A model generated the notes under the pieces. It was not told the origin of the DNA and searched no databases. It saw only the letters and a program-made list of their open reading frames with translations. A program made the position numbers and the translations under genes. This document shows, piece after piece, positions 34,352 to 42,763 of a DNA stretch of 64,000 nt. This DNA is from Limnohabitans lacus (GTDB taxonomy: Bacteria > Pseudomonadota > Gammaproteobacteria > Burkholderiales > Burkholderiaceae_C): assembly GCF_030053395.1 (NCBI RefSeq), contig NZ_JASGBH010000006.1, forward strand, positions 62,001 to 126,000, written 5' to 3'. Positions within the stretch are counted from its first letter, which is position 1, and every line of letters starts with the position of its first letter.

Positions 34352-34669
34352 TCAGGTTTGTAAATTCAAAAACACGCGACCACCCTCGATCTTGACCGGC
34401 CATGACTTGACCGGCTCGGTGGCCGGACCGCAGCTGACGGTGCCATCGCGCACATCAAACAGCGCCTGGTGGAAGGGGCACTCCACCTGATGGCCTTCGA
34501 CAAAGCCGTCGCATAACTTGGCGTTGCCATGGCTGCACAGGTTGTTGATGGCATGCACGCCGCCATCCTCGAGTTTGAACACGGCAATGTCTTGGCCCTC
34601 GGGGGCCACAGCGATGCCCGCGCCTTCAAACAAATCGGCCTCGGCGGCCACGTCAATCCAGTGGGTCAT
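34352..34669 (-). CDS. Rieske [2Fe-2S] ferredoxin of a ring-hydroxylating oxygenase (NagAb-like)
   Basis: 105 residues from ATG 34669. Rieske ligands are C45-x-H47 (NLCSHGNAKLCDG) and C64-x2-H67 (VECPFHQALFDVRDG). Size and sequence are those of soluble ferredoxins that pass electrons to the terminal oxygenase encoded directly upstream, which ends 2 bases before it. No ferredoxin reductase gene is adjacent, so a reductase from elsewhere must supply electrons. Cytosolic. Confidence 0.9.
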   Translation of the reverse strand: MTHWIDVAAEADLFEGAGIAVAPEGQDIAVFKLEDGGVHAINNLCSHGNAKLCDGFVEGHQVECPFHQALFDVRDGTVSCGPATEPVKSWPVKIEGGRVFLNLQT

Positions 34670-34671
34670 GA

Positions 34672-35145
34672 TCAGATGGGGTAAATGATGGAGTTGGGGA
34701 TCATCTCGCTGTCGTACACGCACAGGCGCTCAGCGAACTTCAAGCCTTCAGGGGTTGGCACGAGGGTGTCGATGTAGCGGCCCACATTGAACACGGTGCT
34801 TTCCTTGTCGAGCTTGGTGCGAAACACCGCGTAGTTGGCTTCTGCGTGGATACGGCCGTCTTCAACGCGACGCACCATGGGCGCGCCCACCACGTGGCGC
34901 TGGTAATAGGGGTCGTGGTACAGGGTCTCTTGGATGCCGTAAACGCGGTCTTTGAGCATGCCTTTGCTGGTGAAAGACAAGGTGCAAAGTGGAAAGCCGC
35001 GCTCAAAGTTTTCTCGGGGCTGCAATTTGTAGACGCATTGCTCGGTGAAAAATTCCGGCCACAGGTCCCAGTGGCCGCTGTCCACGGCGCTGGCGTAATC
35101 GGCATAAAGCTGCTGGATACCGAACCAGGTTTGCAGGTCCACCAT
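34672..35145 (-). CDS. Aromatic ring-hydroxylating oxygenase, small (beta) subunit (NagH-like)
   Basis: 157 residues. ATG 35145 has GGAGG 7 bases upstream, so the TTG at 35151 is rejected. Text: [69 protein letters not shown] and [20 protein letters not shown]. These match my recollection of the salicylate-5-hydroxylase small subunit from the nag cluster. It has an NTF2-like cone fold without metal and stabilises the alpha subunit. It follows the alpha gene by 2 bases. Confidence 0.88.
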   Translation of the reverse strand: MVDLQTWFGIQQLYADYASAVDSGHWDLWPEFFTEQCVYKLQPRENFERGFPLCTLSFTSKGMLKDRVYGIQETLYHDPYYQRHVVGAPMVRRVEDGRIHAEANYAVFRTKLDKESTVFNVGRYIDTLVPTPEGLKFAERLCVYDSEMIPNSIIYPI

Positions 35146-35147
35146 GA

Positions 35148-36413
35148 TCAATCCTCCATCACTTTTCGCCAGTATTCGTACATGCCCCGGATCAGGGTCT
35201 CGGTCACCATGTGGTCGGTCTCGCCCACATCGCGTCCGCCCAACTCCACCAGCATGCGGTGCTCGGGCTTGCTCTCAAACGCTTGCTGCGAGAACTCGAT
35301 CACCTCACCGTCGTCGGCCGACACGAAGCCCGCCGGTCCAAACAGGTTGGACTGGCGCAAACGGCGCTCGGTCATCTCGGGCGTGTCGTCTTCAAAACCG
35401 AAATGCGTCCAGACAAAGTCAAACGCACCATGGCCATCGGGCTGAATGTGGCGTGTGGACACGCTGTTGACTTGCTGCTGAAAGATCACGCTGGGAAACA
35501 GCGTCATCATCACCGCCGTGGGCATCTGATCGCCCATTTGCCACCAAGGCTCGGGCACGATGTCCAAAAAGCTCGGGTCATGCAGCTGCATGCTTTCCTT
35601 GAAGCTGCTGACCTGCGTGACCTGGGCTTTGTCGCCTGAGGCTTGGCCTGCTGAGCCGCGTGTGGAAATCATGGCCGCATGGCGGTGGTGCGCGTCCATG
35701 CGCAGCTCCGATTTGTTGTCCGCCCGCCAAAGGCCAAAGGTCACAAACCAGGTGTGCAGCAAACCGGGGTGGTAGGGGTCTTTGATGTTCTCCTGCATCA
35801 GCTTCCAGTTGCCCGGAATGCGCTGGCGGTTGTAGCCCAAGATGGTGAGCTTGCGGCCGTTGAACAGGCGGTCAAAGTAGCGCAGGATGGTCGGTCCCAT
35901 GTAGTCTTCGAGCGACGCCACATCCTGGTCAAACGAGGCGAACACCACGCCGCTGCGGGTGGCCACTTTGAGTTGTTTCAGGCCATGGTCTTTGGGGTCG
36001 AAGTCGGCGGGCATGCCGCCGTTGACTTTGCCATCCTGGCGCACACCACGCCGAAAGGGCACGCCCTGCAGCTTGCCGTCCAGCGCGTAGCTCCACTGGT
36101 GGTAGGGGCAGACCAGTTCTTTTTTGTTGCCATGCCGTTCGCGGCAAAAGGCCATGCCCCGGTGCGCACAGACGTTTTCAACGACGTGGATCTGACCGTC
36201 TTGGCTGCGCGTCAGGATGACCGAGCGCTCGCCGATGGCGGTGCGTTTGAAGTCGCCTGGATGGGGGATCTCGGCTTCCAAGCCCACATAGCTCCAGTGC
36301 TTCTTGTAGAAGAAGCGCTCCAGCTCTTTTTGGTGGCTGTCCTGATTTGTGTACAGGGCAAACGGAACGCGGCTGGTGCCTTCCGTCTCCCAATGAATGG
36401 GGTGTTCTTGCAT
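35148..36413 (-). CDS. Aromatic ring-hydroxylating oxygenase, large (alpha) subunit (salicylate 5-hydroxylase NagG-like)
   Basis: 421 residues from ATG 36413, preceded by GAGGAG at 5 bases; an upstream ATG at 36446 lacks such a site. Rieske cluster ligands C82-x-H84 ([17 protein letters not shown]) and C102-x2-H105 (LVCPYHQW). The mononuclear iron region [20 protein letters not shown] carries the expected Asp and His pair. Blocks such as [41 protein letters not shown] and [20 protein letters not shown] follow NagG of the naphthalene-gentisate route, so 5-hydroxylation of salicylate or a close analogue to a gentisate is predicted. Gentisate dioxygenase genes are not in the window. Confidence 0.88.
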   Translation of the reverse strand: MQEHPIHWETEGTSRVPFALYTNQDSHQKELERFFYKKHWSYVGLEAEIPHPGDFKRTAIGERSVILTRSQDGQIHVVENVCAHRGMAFCRERHGNKKELVCPYHQWSYALDGKLQGVPFRRGVRQDGKVNGGMPADFDPKDHGLKQLKVATRSGVVFASFDQDVASLEDYMGPTILRYFDRLFNGRKLTILGYNRQRIPGNWKLMQENIKDPYHPGLLHTWFVTFGLWRADNKSELRMDAHHRHAAMISTRGSAGQASGDKAQVTQVSSFKESMQLHDPSFLDIVPEPWWQMGDQMPTAVMMTLFPSVIFQQQVNSVSTRHIQPDGHGAFDFVWTHFGFEDDTPEMTERRLRQSNLFGPAGFVSADDGEVIEFSQQAFESKPEHRMLVELGGRDVGETDHMVTETLIRGMYEYWRKVMED

Positions 36414-36473
36414 GCGCTCTCCTCGTGAAAACTTAAGCGGCATCATGCGGATGCGCAGAGATTAAGTAAATCG

Positions 36474-36503
36474 GATTTTCAATATAATAAATATTTGAAA
36501 ATC
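36474..36503. promoter_or_regulatory. Inverted repeat with embedded -10 box between the oxygenase and LysR genes
   Basis: Arms GATTTTCAA (36474-36482) and TTGAAAATC (36495-36503) are perfect reverse complements separated by 12 bases. The spacer contains a consensus TATAAT (36483-36488) reading toward the LysR gene. The site ends 7 bases before the LysR ATG and lies 61 bases from the oxygenase start. It fits LysR autoregulation plus control of the divergent operon; the TTTCAA..TTGAAA arms contain LysR-style T-N11-A spacing. Confidence 0.65.
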
Positions 36504-36510
36504 AAATAAT

Positions 36511-37446
36511 ATGGACATCTCCAAGCTGGACCTCAACTTGATGGTGGTTTTCCACCATTTGCTGCTGCACAAGCGCGTCTCGGCGGTGGCCGACCTGTTG
36601 GGGATGAGCCAGCCGGCTGTGAGCAGCGCTTTGGGACGCTTGCGGGCCAGCTTGGGTGACGAGCTTTTTTTGCGCACCCAAAAAGGCATGGTGCCCACGC
36701 CCTATGCTCTGCAATTGGCCGAGCCAGTGGCTGTGGCCTTGGATGGCTTGCAGCAAGCACTCAATGTGCGTGCCGCCTTTGACCCCGCTACCAGCACCCG
36801 CAGCTTCACTTTGGCCATGACCGATGTGGGCGAGATGTACTTCCTGCCCGTGCTGATCGACGCTTTGGGCAAAGCCGCACCGGGCGTGACTTTGCAAGTG
36901 GTCAGCGTCACTCAGGCTTCGCTCAAAGACGACATGGCCGCAGGCCGCATCGACCTGGCCATGGGCTTGTTGCCACAGCTGCAGGCGGGCTTTTACCAGC
37001 AAGCGCTGTTCCGGCAACACTACATTGCCCTGATGCGCCAGGCCCATCCGCTGGCGGGCAAAAACAAGCTCACCCTCACCGCTTTCACGCAGGCCGAGCA
37101 TGTGCGCATCCTGGCCTCTGGCACCGGCCACGGCAGAGTGGACGTGGCCCTGGAGCAGCAAAAACTGCGCCGACACTTTCGCCTGACGGTGCCGCACTAT
37201 GTGGCCTTGGGCGATGTGCTGAGCCACTCCGACTTGATCGCCACCGTGCCCGAGCGGTTTGCCGACAGAACGCTGCGGCCCTTTGCTTTGGTCAAGCGGG
37301 CCTTGCCCATCGTGGTGGACGACAGCGCGATCCACCAGTTCTGGCACAGCCGCCTGCACCGCGATCCAGGCCACCAATGGCTGCGCCAATTCACAAGCGC
37401 CTTGTTTGGTGATGCCAAACTGCCGCAGGTGGAAAGTCCGGTTTGA
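36511..37446 (+). CDS. LysR-family regulator, NahR/NagR-like
   Basis: 311 residues. N-terminal winged HTH LDLNLMVVFHHLLLHKRVSAVADLLGMSQPAVSSALGRLR, shown here only as the segment before residue 50. The effector domain begins STRSFTLAMTDVGEMYFLPVL, a stretch characteristic of NahR/NagR, the salicylate-responsive activators. Later MAAGRIDLAMGLLPQLQAGF and HVRILASGTGHGRVD also fit that group. It is divergent from the NagG-like oxygenase genes, which is the classical arrangement for the activator of those genes. No ribosome-binding sequence is visible before the ATG and the -10 box lies only 23 bases upstream, so the leader is very short. Confidence 0.88.
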   Translation: MDISKLDLNLMVVFHHLLLHKRVSAVADLLGMSQPAVSSALGRLRASLGDELFLRTQKGMVPTPYALQLAEPVAVALDGLQQALNVRAAFDPATSTRSFTLAMTDVGEMYFLPVLIDALGKAAPGVTLQVVSVTQASLKDDMAAGRIDLAMGLLPQLQAGFYQQALFRQHYIALMRQAHPLAGKNKLTLTAFTQAEHVRILASGTGHGRVDVALEQQKLRRHFRLTVPHYVALGDVLSHSDLIATVPERFADRTLRPFALVKRALPIVVDDSAIHQFWHSRLHRDPGHQWLRQFTSALFGDAKLPQVESPV

Positions 37447-37530
37447 GGGCGGCAAGCCTTCGTTGGCGATAGACCGCTCACCCACCACAGGCCTGCGCTT
37501 GCTGGACACGTGCTTCAAGCCAAGGTGTTG

Positions 37531-37601
37531 ATGCTTAACACAGCTGCCTTTCAGTTGCTGAAATATTAAGCAATTACAATCGTGCCTCCTTTTTAAGCAA
37601 T
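37531..37601. repeat. Three copies of TTAAGCA(A/T) around the dusB-fis promoter
   Basis: One inverted copy (ATGCTTAA, 37531-37538) and two direct copies of TTAAGCAAT (37566-37574 and 37593-37601, 27 bases apart). A TACAAT -10-like hexamer lies between the direct copies at 37575-37580. This could be a regulatory array for dusB-fis. No known consensus is recognised. Confidence 0.4.
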
Positions 37602-37625
37602 CCCTTTTCCTGCGCACCTTCCTTC

Positions 37626-38657
37626 ATGCAAATTGGCCCCTACCTCTTGCCGAACAACCTGTTCGTCGCCCCCATGGCGGGTGTGACGGACCGGCCGTTC
37701 CGCCAGCTGTGCCGACAGTTCGGGGCGGGCTATGCGGTGAGCGAAATGGTGACATCTCGGCCGGATCTGTGGGCTTCGCTCAAAACCTCACGCCGCGCCA
37801 ACCACGACGGTGAGCCCGGCCCGATTGCGGTCCAGATCGCCGGCACCGAGGCGCAGATGATGGCCGACGCCACCCGCTACAACATCGACCGGGGCGCACA
37901 GATCATCGACATCAACATGGGCTGCCCGGCCAAAAAAGTCTGCAACAAGTGGGCGGGCTCCGCCTTGATGCAAGACGAGCCGCTGGCACTGGAGATCATC
38001 AGCGCCGTGGTCGAGGCCGCTTTGCCCCATGGCGTGCCCGTCACACTCAAGATGCGCACCGGCTGGTGCGACGCCGAAAAAAACGCCCTGAGCCTGGCCC
38101 GTGCGGCGGAAAGCGCCGGCGTGCAAATGGTTACCGTGCACGGTCGCACCCGCGAGCAGGGCTACAAAGGCTTCGCCGAATACGACACCGTGGCCGCCGT
38201 CAAGGCCGCACTCAAGATCCCGGTCGTGGCCAATGGCGACATCGACTCCCCGGAAAAAGCCCGCGATGTGCTGCGCATCACCGGTGCCGACGCCGTGATG
38301 GTTGGCCGCGCCGCGCAGGGCAGTCCTTGGATCTTTCGCGAGATCGGCCACTTCTTGGCCACGGGCGAACACCTGGCCCCCCCGCTGGTGGCCGAAGTGC
38401 GCCGCGCCCTGTTGGAACACCTGCAAGACCATTACGGCCTGTATGGCGAATACACCGGCGTGCGCTCGGCACGCAAACACATTGGCTGGTATGTGCGCGC
38501 CTTGCCTGACGGCGACGCCTTCAGAGAGCACATGAACACCCTGGAGACCGCGCAGCAGCAGTTGGACGCGGTGGCGAAATTTCTGGATGGCTTGGCCAGC
38601 CAGATGGACCGGCTGCCCCGCGTGGCGGCGCAGCCGGTATTGGAGACATTGGCATGA
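37626..38657 (+). CDS. dusB: tRNA-dihydrouridine synthase B
   Basis: 343 residues. FMN-dependent reduction of uridine to dihydrouridine in the tRNA D-loop. Text: NNLFVAPMAGVTDRPFRQLCRQFGAGYAVSEMV, the catalytic cysteine in GCPAKKVCNKWAGSALM, KMRTGWC, VTVHGRTREQGYKGFAEYD, VANGDIDSP and DAVMVGRAAQGSPWIF. Family-typical length. It overlaps fis by 4 bases (ATGA), the conserved dusB-fis operon of beta- and gammaproteobacteria. Confidence 0.97.
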   Translation: MQIGPYLLPNNLFVAPMAGVTDRPFRQLCRQFGAGYAVSEMVTSRPDLWASLKTSRRANHDGEPGPIAVQIAGTEAQMMADATRYNIDRGAQIIDINMGCPAKKVCNKWAGSALMQDEPLALEIISAVVEAALPHGVPVTLKMRTGWCDAEKNALSLARAAESAGVQMVTVHGRTREQGYKGFAEYDTVAAVKAALKIPVVANGDIDSPEKARDVLRITGADAVMVGRAAQGSPWIFREIGHFLATGEHLAPPLVAEVRRALLEHLQDHYGLYGEYTGVRSARKHIGWYVRALPDGDAFREHMNTLETAQQQLDAVAKFLDGLASQMDRLPRVAAQPVLETLA

Positions 38658-38893
38658 GCGAACCACAATCGATAGAACACTGCATCCGGGGCAACCTGGA
38701 AACCTATTTCCGCGACCTGGACGGCACCGAGCCCGCAGGCCTTTACGACATGCTGGTCAAGCTGGTTGAAAAGCCCTTGCTGGACGTGGTCATGGCCCAG
38801 TCAGGTCAAAACCAGTCCCGTGCCGCCGAATGGCTGGGCTTGAACCGCAACACCTTGCGCAAGAAGTTGCTGGAGCACGAGCTCCTCAAATGA
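38654..38893 (+). CDS. fis: DNA-binding protein Fis
   Basis: 79 residues. The C-terminal helix-turn-helix reads QSGQNQSRAAEWLGLNRNTLRKKLLEHEL, the Fis hallmark (the listed block is read as two adjoining pieces, AEWLGLNRNTLRKKLLEH being the recognition part). The N-terminal beta-hairpin region is shorter than the E. coli 98-residue form, as usual in Burkholderiales. Nucleoid protein and growth-phase regulator. Co-transcribed with dusB. Confidence 0.95.
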   Translation: MSEPQSIEHCIRGNLETYFRDLDGTEPAGLYDMLVKLVEKPLLDVVMAQSGQNQSRAAEWLGLNRNTLRKKLLEHELLK

Positions 38894-38929
38894 ACCGAGC
38901 TGTGCTGATGCGCAGCCCTTGAATACGCC

Positions 38930-38953
38930 AGGCCGAAACCTTTTACCTCGGCC
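38930..38953 (+). terminator. Possible hairpin terminator between fis and purH
   Basis: GGCCGA and TCGGCC pair around an 11-base loop, but the T-rich stretch is 14 bases downstream rather than adjacent. Weak as a terminator; it could equally be a leader structure of purH. Confidence 0.35.
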
Positions 38954-38990
38954 ACCTACTGCCTACTTTTAATTTTTGAAGAAAGTCCCC

Positions 38991-40577
38991 ATGAGAGCCC
39001 TCATCTCCGTCTCTGACAAAACCGGCATCGTCGATCTGGCCAAAGAACTGCACGCCTTGGGCGTGGGCCTGATCTCGACTGGCGGCACCGCCAAGCTCTT
39101 GGCCGAACAAGGCCTGCCCGTGACCGAAGTGGCCGAAGTCACCGGCTTCCCTGAAATGCTGGACGGCCGTGTGAAAACCTTGCACCCCAAAGTGCACGGC
39201 GGCTTGCTGGCCCGTCGCGACACGCCCGAACACATGGCGGCTTTGAAGGCGCACCACATCGACACCATCGATTTGTTGATTGTCAACCTCTACCCCTTTG
39301 AAGCCACCGTGGCCAAGCCCGGCTGCACCCTGGCCGACGCGATCGAAAACATCGACATCGGCGGCCCAGCCATGGTGCGATCTGCCGCCAAGAACTGGAA
39401 AGACGTGGGCATCGTCACCGACGCCAGCCAATACGCCGACGTGATGGCTGAACTCAAAGCCAACGGCAAACTGAGCGACAAACTGCGCTTTGCCTTGTCG
39501 GTGGCTGCGTTCAACCGCATCAGCCAATACGACGGTGCCATCAGCAACTACTTGTCGAGCGTGAACTTTGAAGCCGAGAAACTCAGCGAAGACTACGTGC
39601 CCGAGCGGGCTCAGTTCTCTGGCCAGTTCAACGAGCAATACGTCAAGGTGCAAGACCTGCGCTACGGCGAAAACAGCCACCAGCAAGCCGCTTGGTACCG
39701 CGACTTGGCCCCAGCTGCAGGGTCCTTGGCCACTGGCGTGCAGCTGCAAGGCAAAGAACTCAGCTACAACAACATCGCCGACGCCGACGCGGCTTGGGAA
39801 TGTGTGAAGAGCTTTGACACCACAGCCTGCGTGATCGTCAAACACGCCAACCCCTGCGGCGTGGCCGTGGGCGCGAACCCGCTGGAGGCCTACAGCAAAG
39901 CCTTCCAAACCGACCCCACCAGCGCGTTTGGCGGCATCATCGCCTTTAACCGCCCTGTGGACAAAGCCGCCGCCGAAGCCGTGAGCAAGCAATTTGTCGA
40001 AGTGCTGATGGCCCCCGACTTCAGCGCCGAAGCGCTGGAAGTGTTCAAGAGCAAAGTGAATGTGCGCTTGATGAAAATCGCGCTGCCCGCCCATTACGGT
40101 GACGTGCGCAACGCGCTCGAAACCAAACGCGTGGGCTCAGGCCTTCTGCTGCAAAGTGCTGACAACCACGAGTTGGCTTTGGCCGACCTGAAGATCGTCA
40201 CCGTCAAACAACCCACGCCTGAAGAACTCAACGATTTGTTGTTCGCTTGGAAAGTGGCCAAGTTCGTCAAATCCAACGCCATCGTGTTCTGCAAAAACGG
40301 CATGACCATGGGCGTGGGCGCAGGCCAAATGAGCCGCCTCGACTCCGCCCGCATCGCCAGCATCAAGGCCGAAGCCGCCAAGCTCAGCCTGCAAAACACT
40401 GTGGTCGCCAGCGACGCCTTCTTCCCCTTCCGCGACGGCCTCGACGTGGTGGTGGACGCAGGAGCGACCTGCGTGGCCCAGCCCGGCGGCTCGATGCGCG
40501 ACCAGGAAGTGATCGACGCCGCCAACGAGCGCGGCGTGGCGATGGTGTTCACCGGCGTGCGTCATTTCCGCCATTGA
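38991..40577 (+). CDS. purH: Bifunctional AICAR formyltransferase / IMP cyclohydrolase
   Basis: 528 residues; E. coli PurH has 529. Final two steps of purine synthesis. IMP cyclohydrolase domain first ([49 protein letters not shown]), then the AICAR transformylase domain with the KH dyad ([15 protein letters not shown]), [25 protein letters not shown] and [16 protein letters not shown] 38991 is used; the TTG 15 bases upstream would add five residues and has no better ribosome site. Confidence 0.97.
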   Translation: MRALISVSDKTGIVDLAKELHALGVGLISTGGTAKLLAEQGLPVTEVAEVTGFPEMLDGRVKTLHPKVHGGLLARRDTPEHMAALKAHHIDTIDLLIVNLYPFEATVAKPGCTLADAIENIDIGGPAMVRSAAKNWKDVGIVTDASQYADVMAELKANGKLSDKLRFALSVAAFNRISQYDGAISNYLSSVNFEAEKLSEDYVPERAQFSGQFNEQYVKVQDLRYGENSHQQAAWYRDLAPAAGSLATGVQLQGKELSYNNIADADAAWECVKSFDTTACVIVKHANPCGVAVGANPLEAYSKAFQTDPTSAFGGIIAFNRPVDKAAAEAVSKQFVEVLMAPDFSAEALEVFKSKVNVRLMKIALPAHYGDVRNALETKRVGSGLLLQSADNHELALADLKIVTVKQPTPEELNDLLFAWKVAKFVKSNAIVFCKNGMTMGVGAGQMSRLDSARIASIKAEAAKLSLQNTVVASDAFFPFRDGLDVVVDAGATCVAQPGGSMRDQEVIDAANERGVAMVFTGVRHFRH

Positions 40578-40600
40578 TCCGTGTCATTGATAGGACTGCT

Positions 40601-41836
40601 TTGAACTTTGAACAACTGGGCCTGGCTCCGGCGCTCTTGCGCGCCGTGGGTGACATGGGTTTGTTTGCCCCCACCCCCATCCAGGCCGAGGCGATTCCGG
40701 CGGTCCTGAGGTCTGCTGACGTGTGGGCCACCGCGCCCACTGGCTCGGGCAAGACGCTGGCGTTTGCTTTGCCTTTGGTGCAGCAGCATGTGCTGCAACC
40801 GCGCCAGACCAATTTCCGCCGCCCGATCCGCACTCTGGTGCTGGTGCCCACGCGTGAGCTGGCGGTGCAGGTCGGCGACATCCTCAGCAACCTGGCCTAC
40901 AAGCCAGGGCTCAAGGTGTCGGTGGTGTATGGCGGCGTGTCGATCAACCCTCAAATGATGGGCCTGCGCGGCGGGGCTGACATCGTGGTGGCCACACCGG
41001 GCCGTTTGCTCGATCTGGTGGACCACAACGCGGTGCACTTGGGCAACGTGCAGCATTTGGTGCTGGACGAAGCCGATCGTTTGCTGGACTTGGGCTTTGC
41101 CGACGAGTTGCAGCGCGTGCTGGCGCTGCTGCCGCCCAAGCGCCAGACCTTGTTGTTCTCAGCCACCTTCGCCCCCGAAGTGGAGGCGCTGGCTGCCAAC
41201 TTGCTGCGCGATCCGGTGCGCATCACGGTGGAGGCCTTTGAGGGCCACAAGCCCGACATCACCCAGCGGGCCATCGCGGTGGACGAAAAATCGCGCACCG
41301 CCTTGCTGCGCCACCTGATCGCTGACAACAGCTGGAAGCAGGTGTTGGTGTTTGTGGCCACGCGCTACGCTTGTGAGCATGTGGCCAACAAGCTCTACAA
41401 AGCGGGCATCTATGCCACGCCTTTCCATGGCGAGATGAGCCAAGGCGCGCGCCAAGATGTGCTGCACGACTTCAAAGCCGGACGCTGGGACGTGGTGGTC
41501 ACCACCGATCTGGCTTCGCGTGGCATCGACATCGCCATGCTGCCGGTGGTGGTCAACTACGACTTGCCGCGCTCGGCCACCGACTACACCCACCGCATTG
41601 GCCGCACGGGCCGCGCCGGGGCGCATGGCGACGCGGTCAGCTTTGTCACCGCCGAAGCGCTTGCGCATTGGAAGCTGATCTGCAAACGCGAAAGCCTGGA
41701 GCTGGCCTTGGAGCAGATCGCAGGCTTTGATCCGACCGATGAACCCCCAGCCCCACAAGGCAACGGCGGCATCAAGGGCAAGCGGCCTAGCAAAAAAGAT
41801 AAGTTGCGGGCGGCCGCCGCCCAAGAGCGTCCATGA
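40601..41836 (+). CDS. DEAD-box RNA helicase (RhlE-like)
   Basis: 411 residues starting at TTG 40601 (AGGA 5 bases upstream), giving MNFEQLGLAPALLRAV, the usual RhlE-like N-terminus. No ATG is available between the purH stop and the Q motif. Helicase motifs in order: Q motif FAPTPIQAEAIP, motif I APTGSGKT (K51), PTRELAVQ, TPGRLLD, DEADRLLDLGF, SAT, the C-terminal TDLASRGIDI and HRIGRTGRAG. A basic tail (GKRPSKKDKLRAAA) should help RNA binding. Role in ribosome or mRNA processing is general to the family. It converges on the DUF6172-like gene. Confidence 0.93.
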   Translation: MNFEQLGLAPALLRAVGDMGLFAPTPIQAEAIPAVLRSADVWATAPTGSGKTLAFALPLVQQHVLQPRQTNFRRPIRTLVLVPTRELAVQVGDILSNLAYKPGLKVSVVYGGVSINPQMMGLRGGADIVVATPGRLLDLVDHNAVHLGNVQHLVLDEADRLLDLGFADELQRVLALLPPKRQTLLFSATFAPEVEALAANLLRDPVRITVEAFEGHKPDITQRAIAVDEKSRTALLRHLIADNSWKQVLVFVATRYACEHVANKLYKAGIYATPFHGEMSQGARQDVLHDFKAGRWDVVVTTDLASRGIDIAMLPVVVNYDLPRSATDYTHRIGRTGRAGAHGDAVSFVTAEALAHWKLICKRESLELALEQIAGFDPTDEPPAPQGNGGIKGKRPSKKDKLRAAAAQERP

Positions 41837-41862
41837 AAAAGGCCCCTGACGGGGCCTTGGCA
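41834..41862 (-). terminator. Terminator of the small acidic-tail protein gene
   Basis: AAGGCCCC-TGAC-GGGGCCTT stem. On the minus strand it is followed by TTTTTC, right after the gene stop; on the plus strand there is no T-run, so it mainly serves the minus-strand gene. It overlaps the helicase stop. Confidence 0.8.
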
Positions 41863-42201
41863 TCATTCGTCGTCGGAGTCGCTGAACGCGCCGCTGTCAT
41901 CGCCAGTTTGGGCGCCGGGCTTGAGCACCCGCACCCCGTGCTTGCTCAAAATCTCCACATACACCGAAGCTGCGCCCGACTTGGCGGCAGCGTCCACGGC
42001 TTCGATCACGGCGCTCACGCGCACGACCTCGGCGTTGCCTTCGGTCAGGCCCACTTTGCAGTCAAAGTCCCAAAAATCTGCACCCTTGGGCACGTCGCGG
42101 TTGCGTTCGCGTTTGAAGTATTTGCGGATTTCGTGCTTGACGGATTCGAGCACGCGGTCGGGGTGCTTGCCTTCGGCTTGCAGGGGAAAATTCTTTTTCA
42201 T
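41863..42201 (-). CDS. Small conserved protein, DUF6172-like
   Basis: 112 residues from ATG 42201. Begins MKKNFPLQAEGKHPDRVLESVKHEIRKYFKRER (in two blocks), then GADFWDFDCKVG, and ends in an acidic serine-rich tail (GDDSGAFSDSDDE). I associate the N-terminal block with the DUF6172 proteins of proteobacteria, with moderate certainty. No membrane segment or signal. Function unknown. Convergent with the helicase and followed by its own terminator. Confidence 0.78.
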   Translation of the reverse strand: MKKNFPLQAEGKHPDRVLESVKHEIRKYFKRERNRDVPKGADFWDFDCKVGLTEGNAEVVRVSAVIEAVDAAAKSGAASVYVEILSKHGVRVLKPGAQTGDDSGAFSDSDDE

Positions 42202-42289
42202 GGATCGTCCTAAAGGGAGAGGCAAGCGCCCGGTCCGGACGTGAATGCAGGGGCGGATTATCGCCGGTTTGGGGCCAGGGTCAGTCGCC

Positions 42290-42760
42290 TCAGTCGACAA
42301 ACCGGTACTTGAGCTGGAAACTCAGCGCGCCATACAGCCGGTCTTTGAGCGGTGGCACCAAGGCCATGTTCAAGCCCCAGTGGCCTGATTCATAGGTGGC
42401 CACCGGGATCACCGCCGGGAACCAGCCGCCGTTGAAGGCTTTGGGATAGCCATTGAATGCGCCGCCGACCACGCCCAGTTTGACGCTGCCCCAGCGCCAA
42501 GGCTGGTAGTAGGCCCCCACATAACTGGAGCGTGCGTTGTCGCTGTTGATGAAGCGACCTGCGGTGGCGCTCCAGGTGTCGTCGATGCGGTATTCCAAAC
42601 CCAAGCCTGGGTTGGCATTGCGCAGGCCTTTGCCTTCGTCAAAGTGGGCCGAGTAAAAGCCTGCGTTGACCCACAGGCGGCTGGATTCAAACTCGGCGTG
42701 TGCGGGCGCGCACAACAAAGTGGCCCAACCTGAGCAGATCAAGCAGGCAACGCGCTTCAT
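42290..42760 (-). CDS. Exported beta-barrel-like protein of unknown function
   Basis: 156 residues. A signal peptide of about 22 residues (RVACLICSGWATLLCAPAHA) is followed by alternating aromatic/hydrophobic strands (LWVNAGFYSAHFDEG, GLEYRIDDTWSATAGRF, SYVGAYYQPWRWGSVKLGVVGG) and a C-terminal strand ending near Phe-Val-Asp (ALSFQLKYRFVD). Looks like a small outer-membrane barrel of the PagP or acyloxyacyl-hydrolase sort, without residues that prove either. It starts 3 bases from the hemL stop and may be co-transcribed with it. Confidence 0.75.
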   Translation of the reverse strand: MKRVACLICSGWATLLCAPAHAEFESSRLWVNAGFYSAHFDEGKGLRNANPGLGLEYRIDDTWSATAGRFINSDNARSSYVGAYYQPWRWGSVKLGVVGGAFNGYPKAFNGGWFPAVIPVATYESGHWGLNMALVPPLKDRLYGALSFQLKYRFVD

Positions 42761-42763
42761 GGC

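Noticed and set aside
40581..40596. GTGTCATTGATAGGAC as a third copy of the GntR operator
   Set aside because: Only the right half matches GAYAGGAC and the left arm does not pair. It lies in the helicase start region and is best taken as chance; the AGGA serves as the ribosome site.
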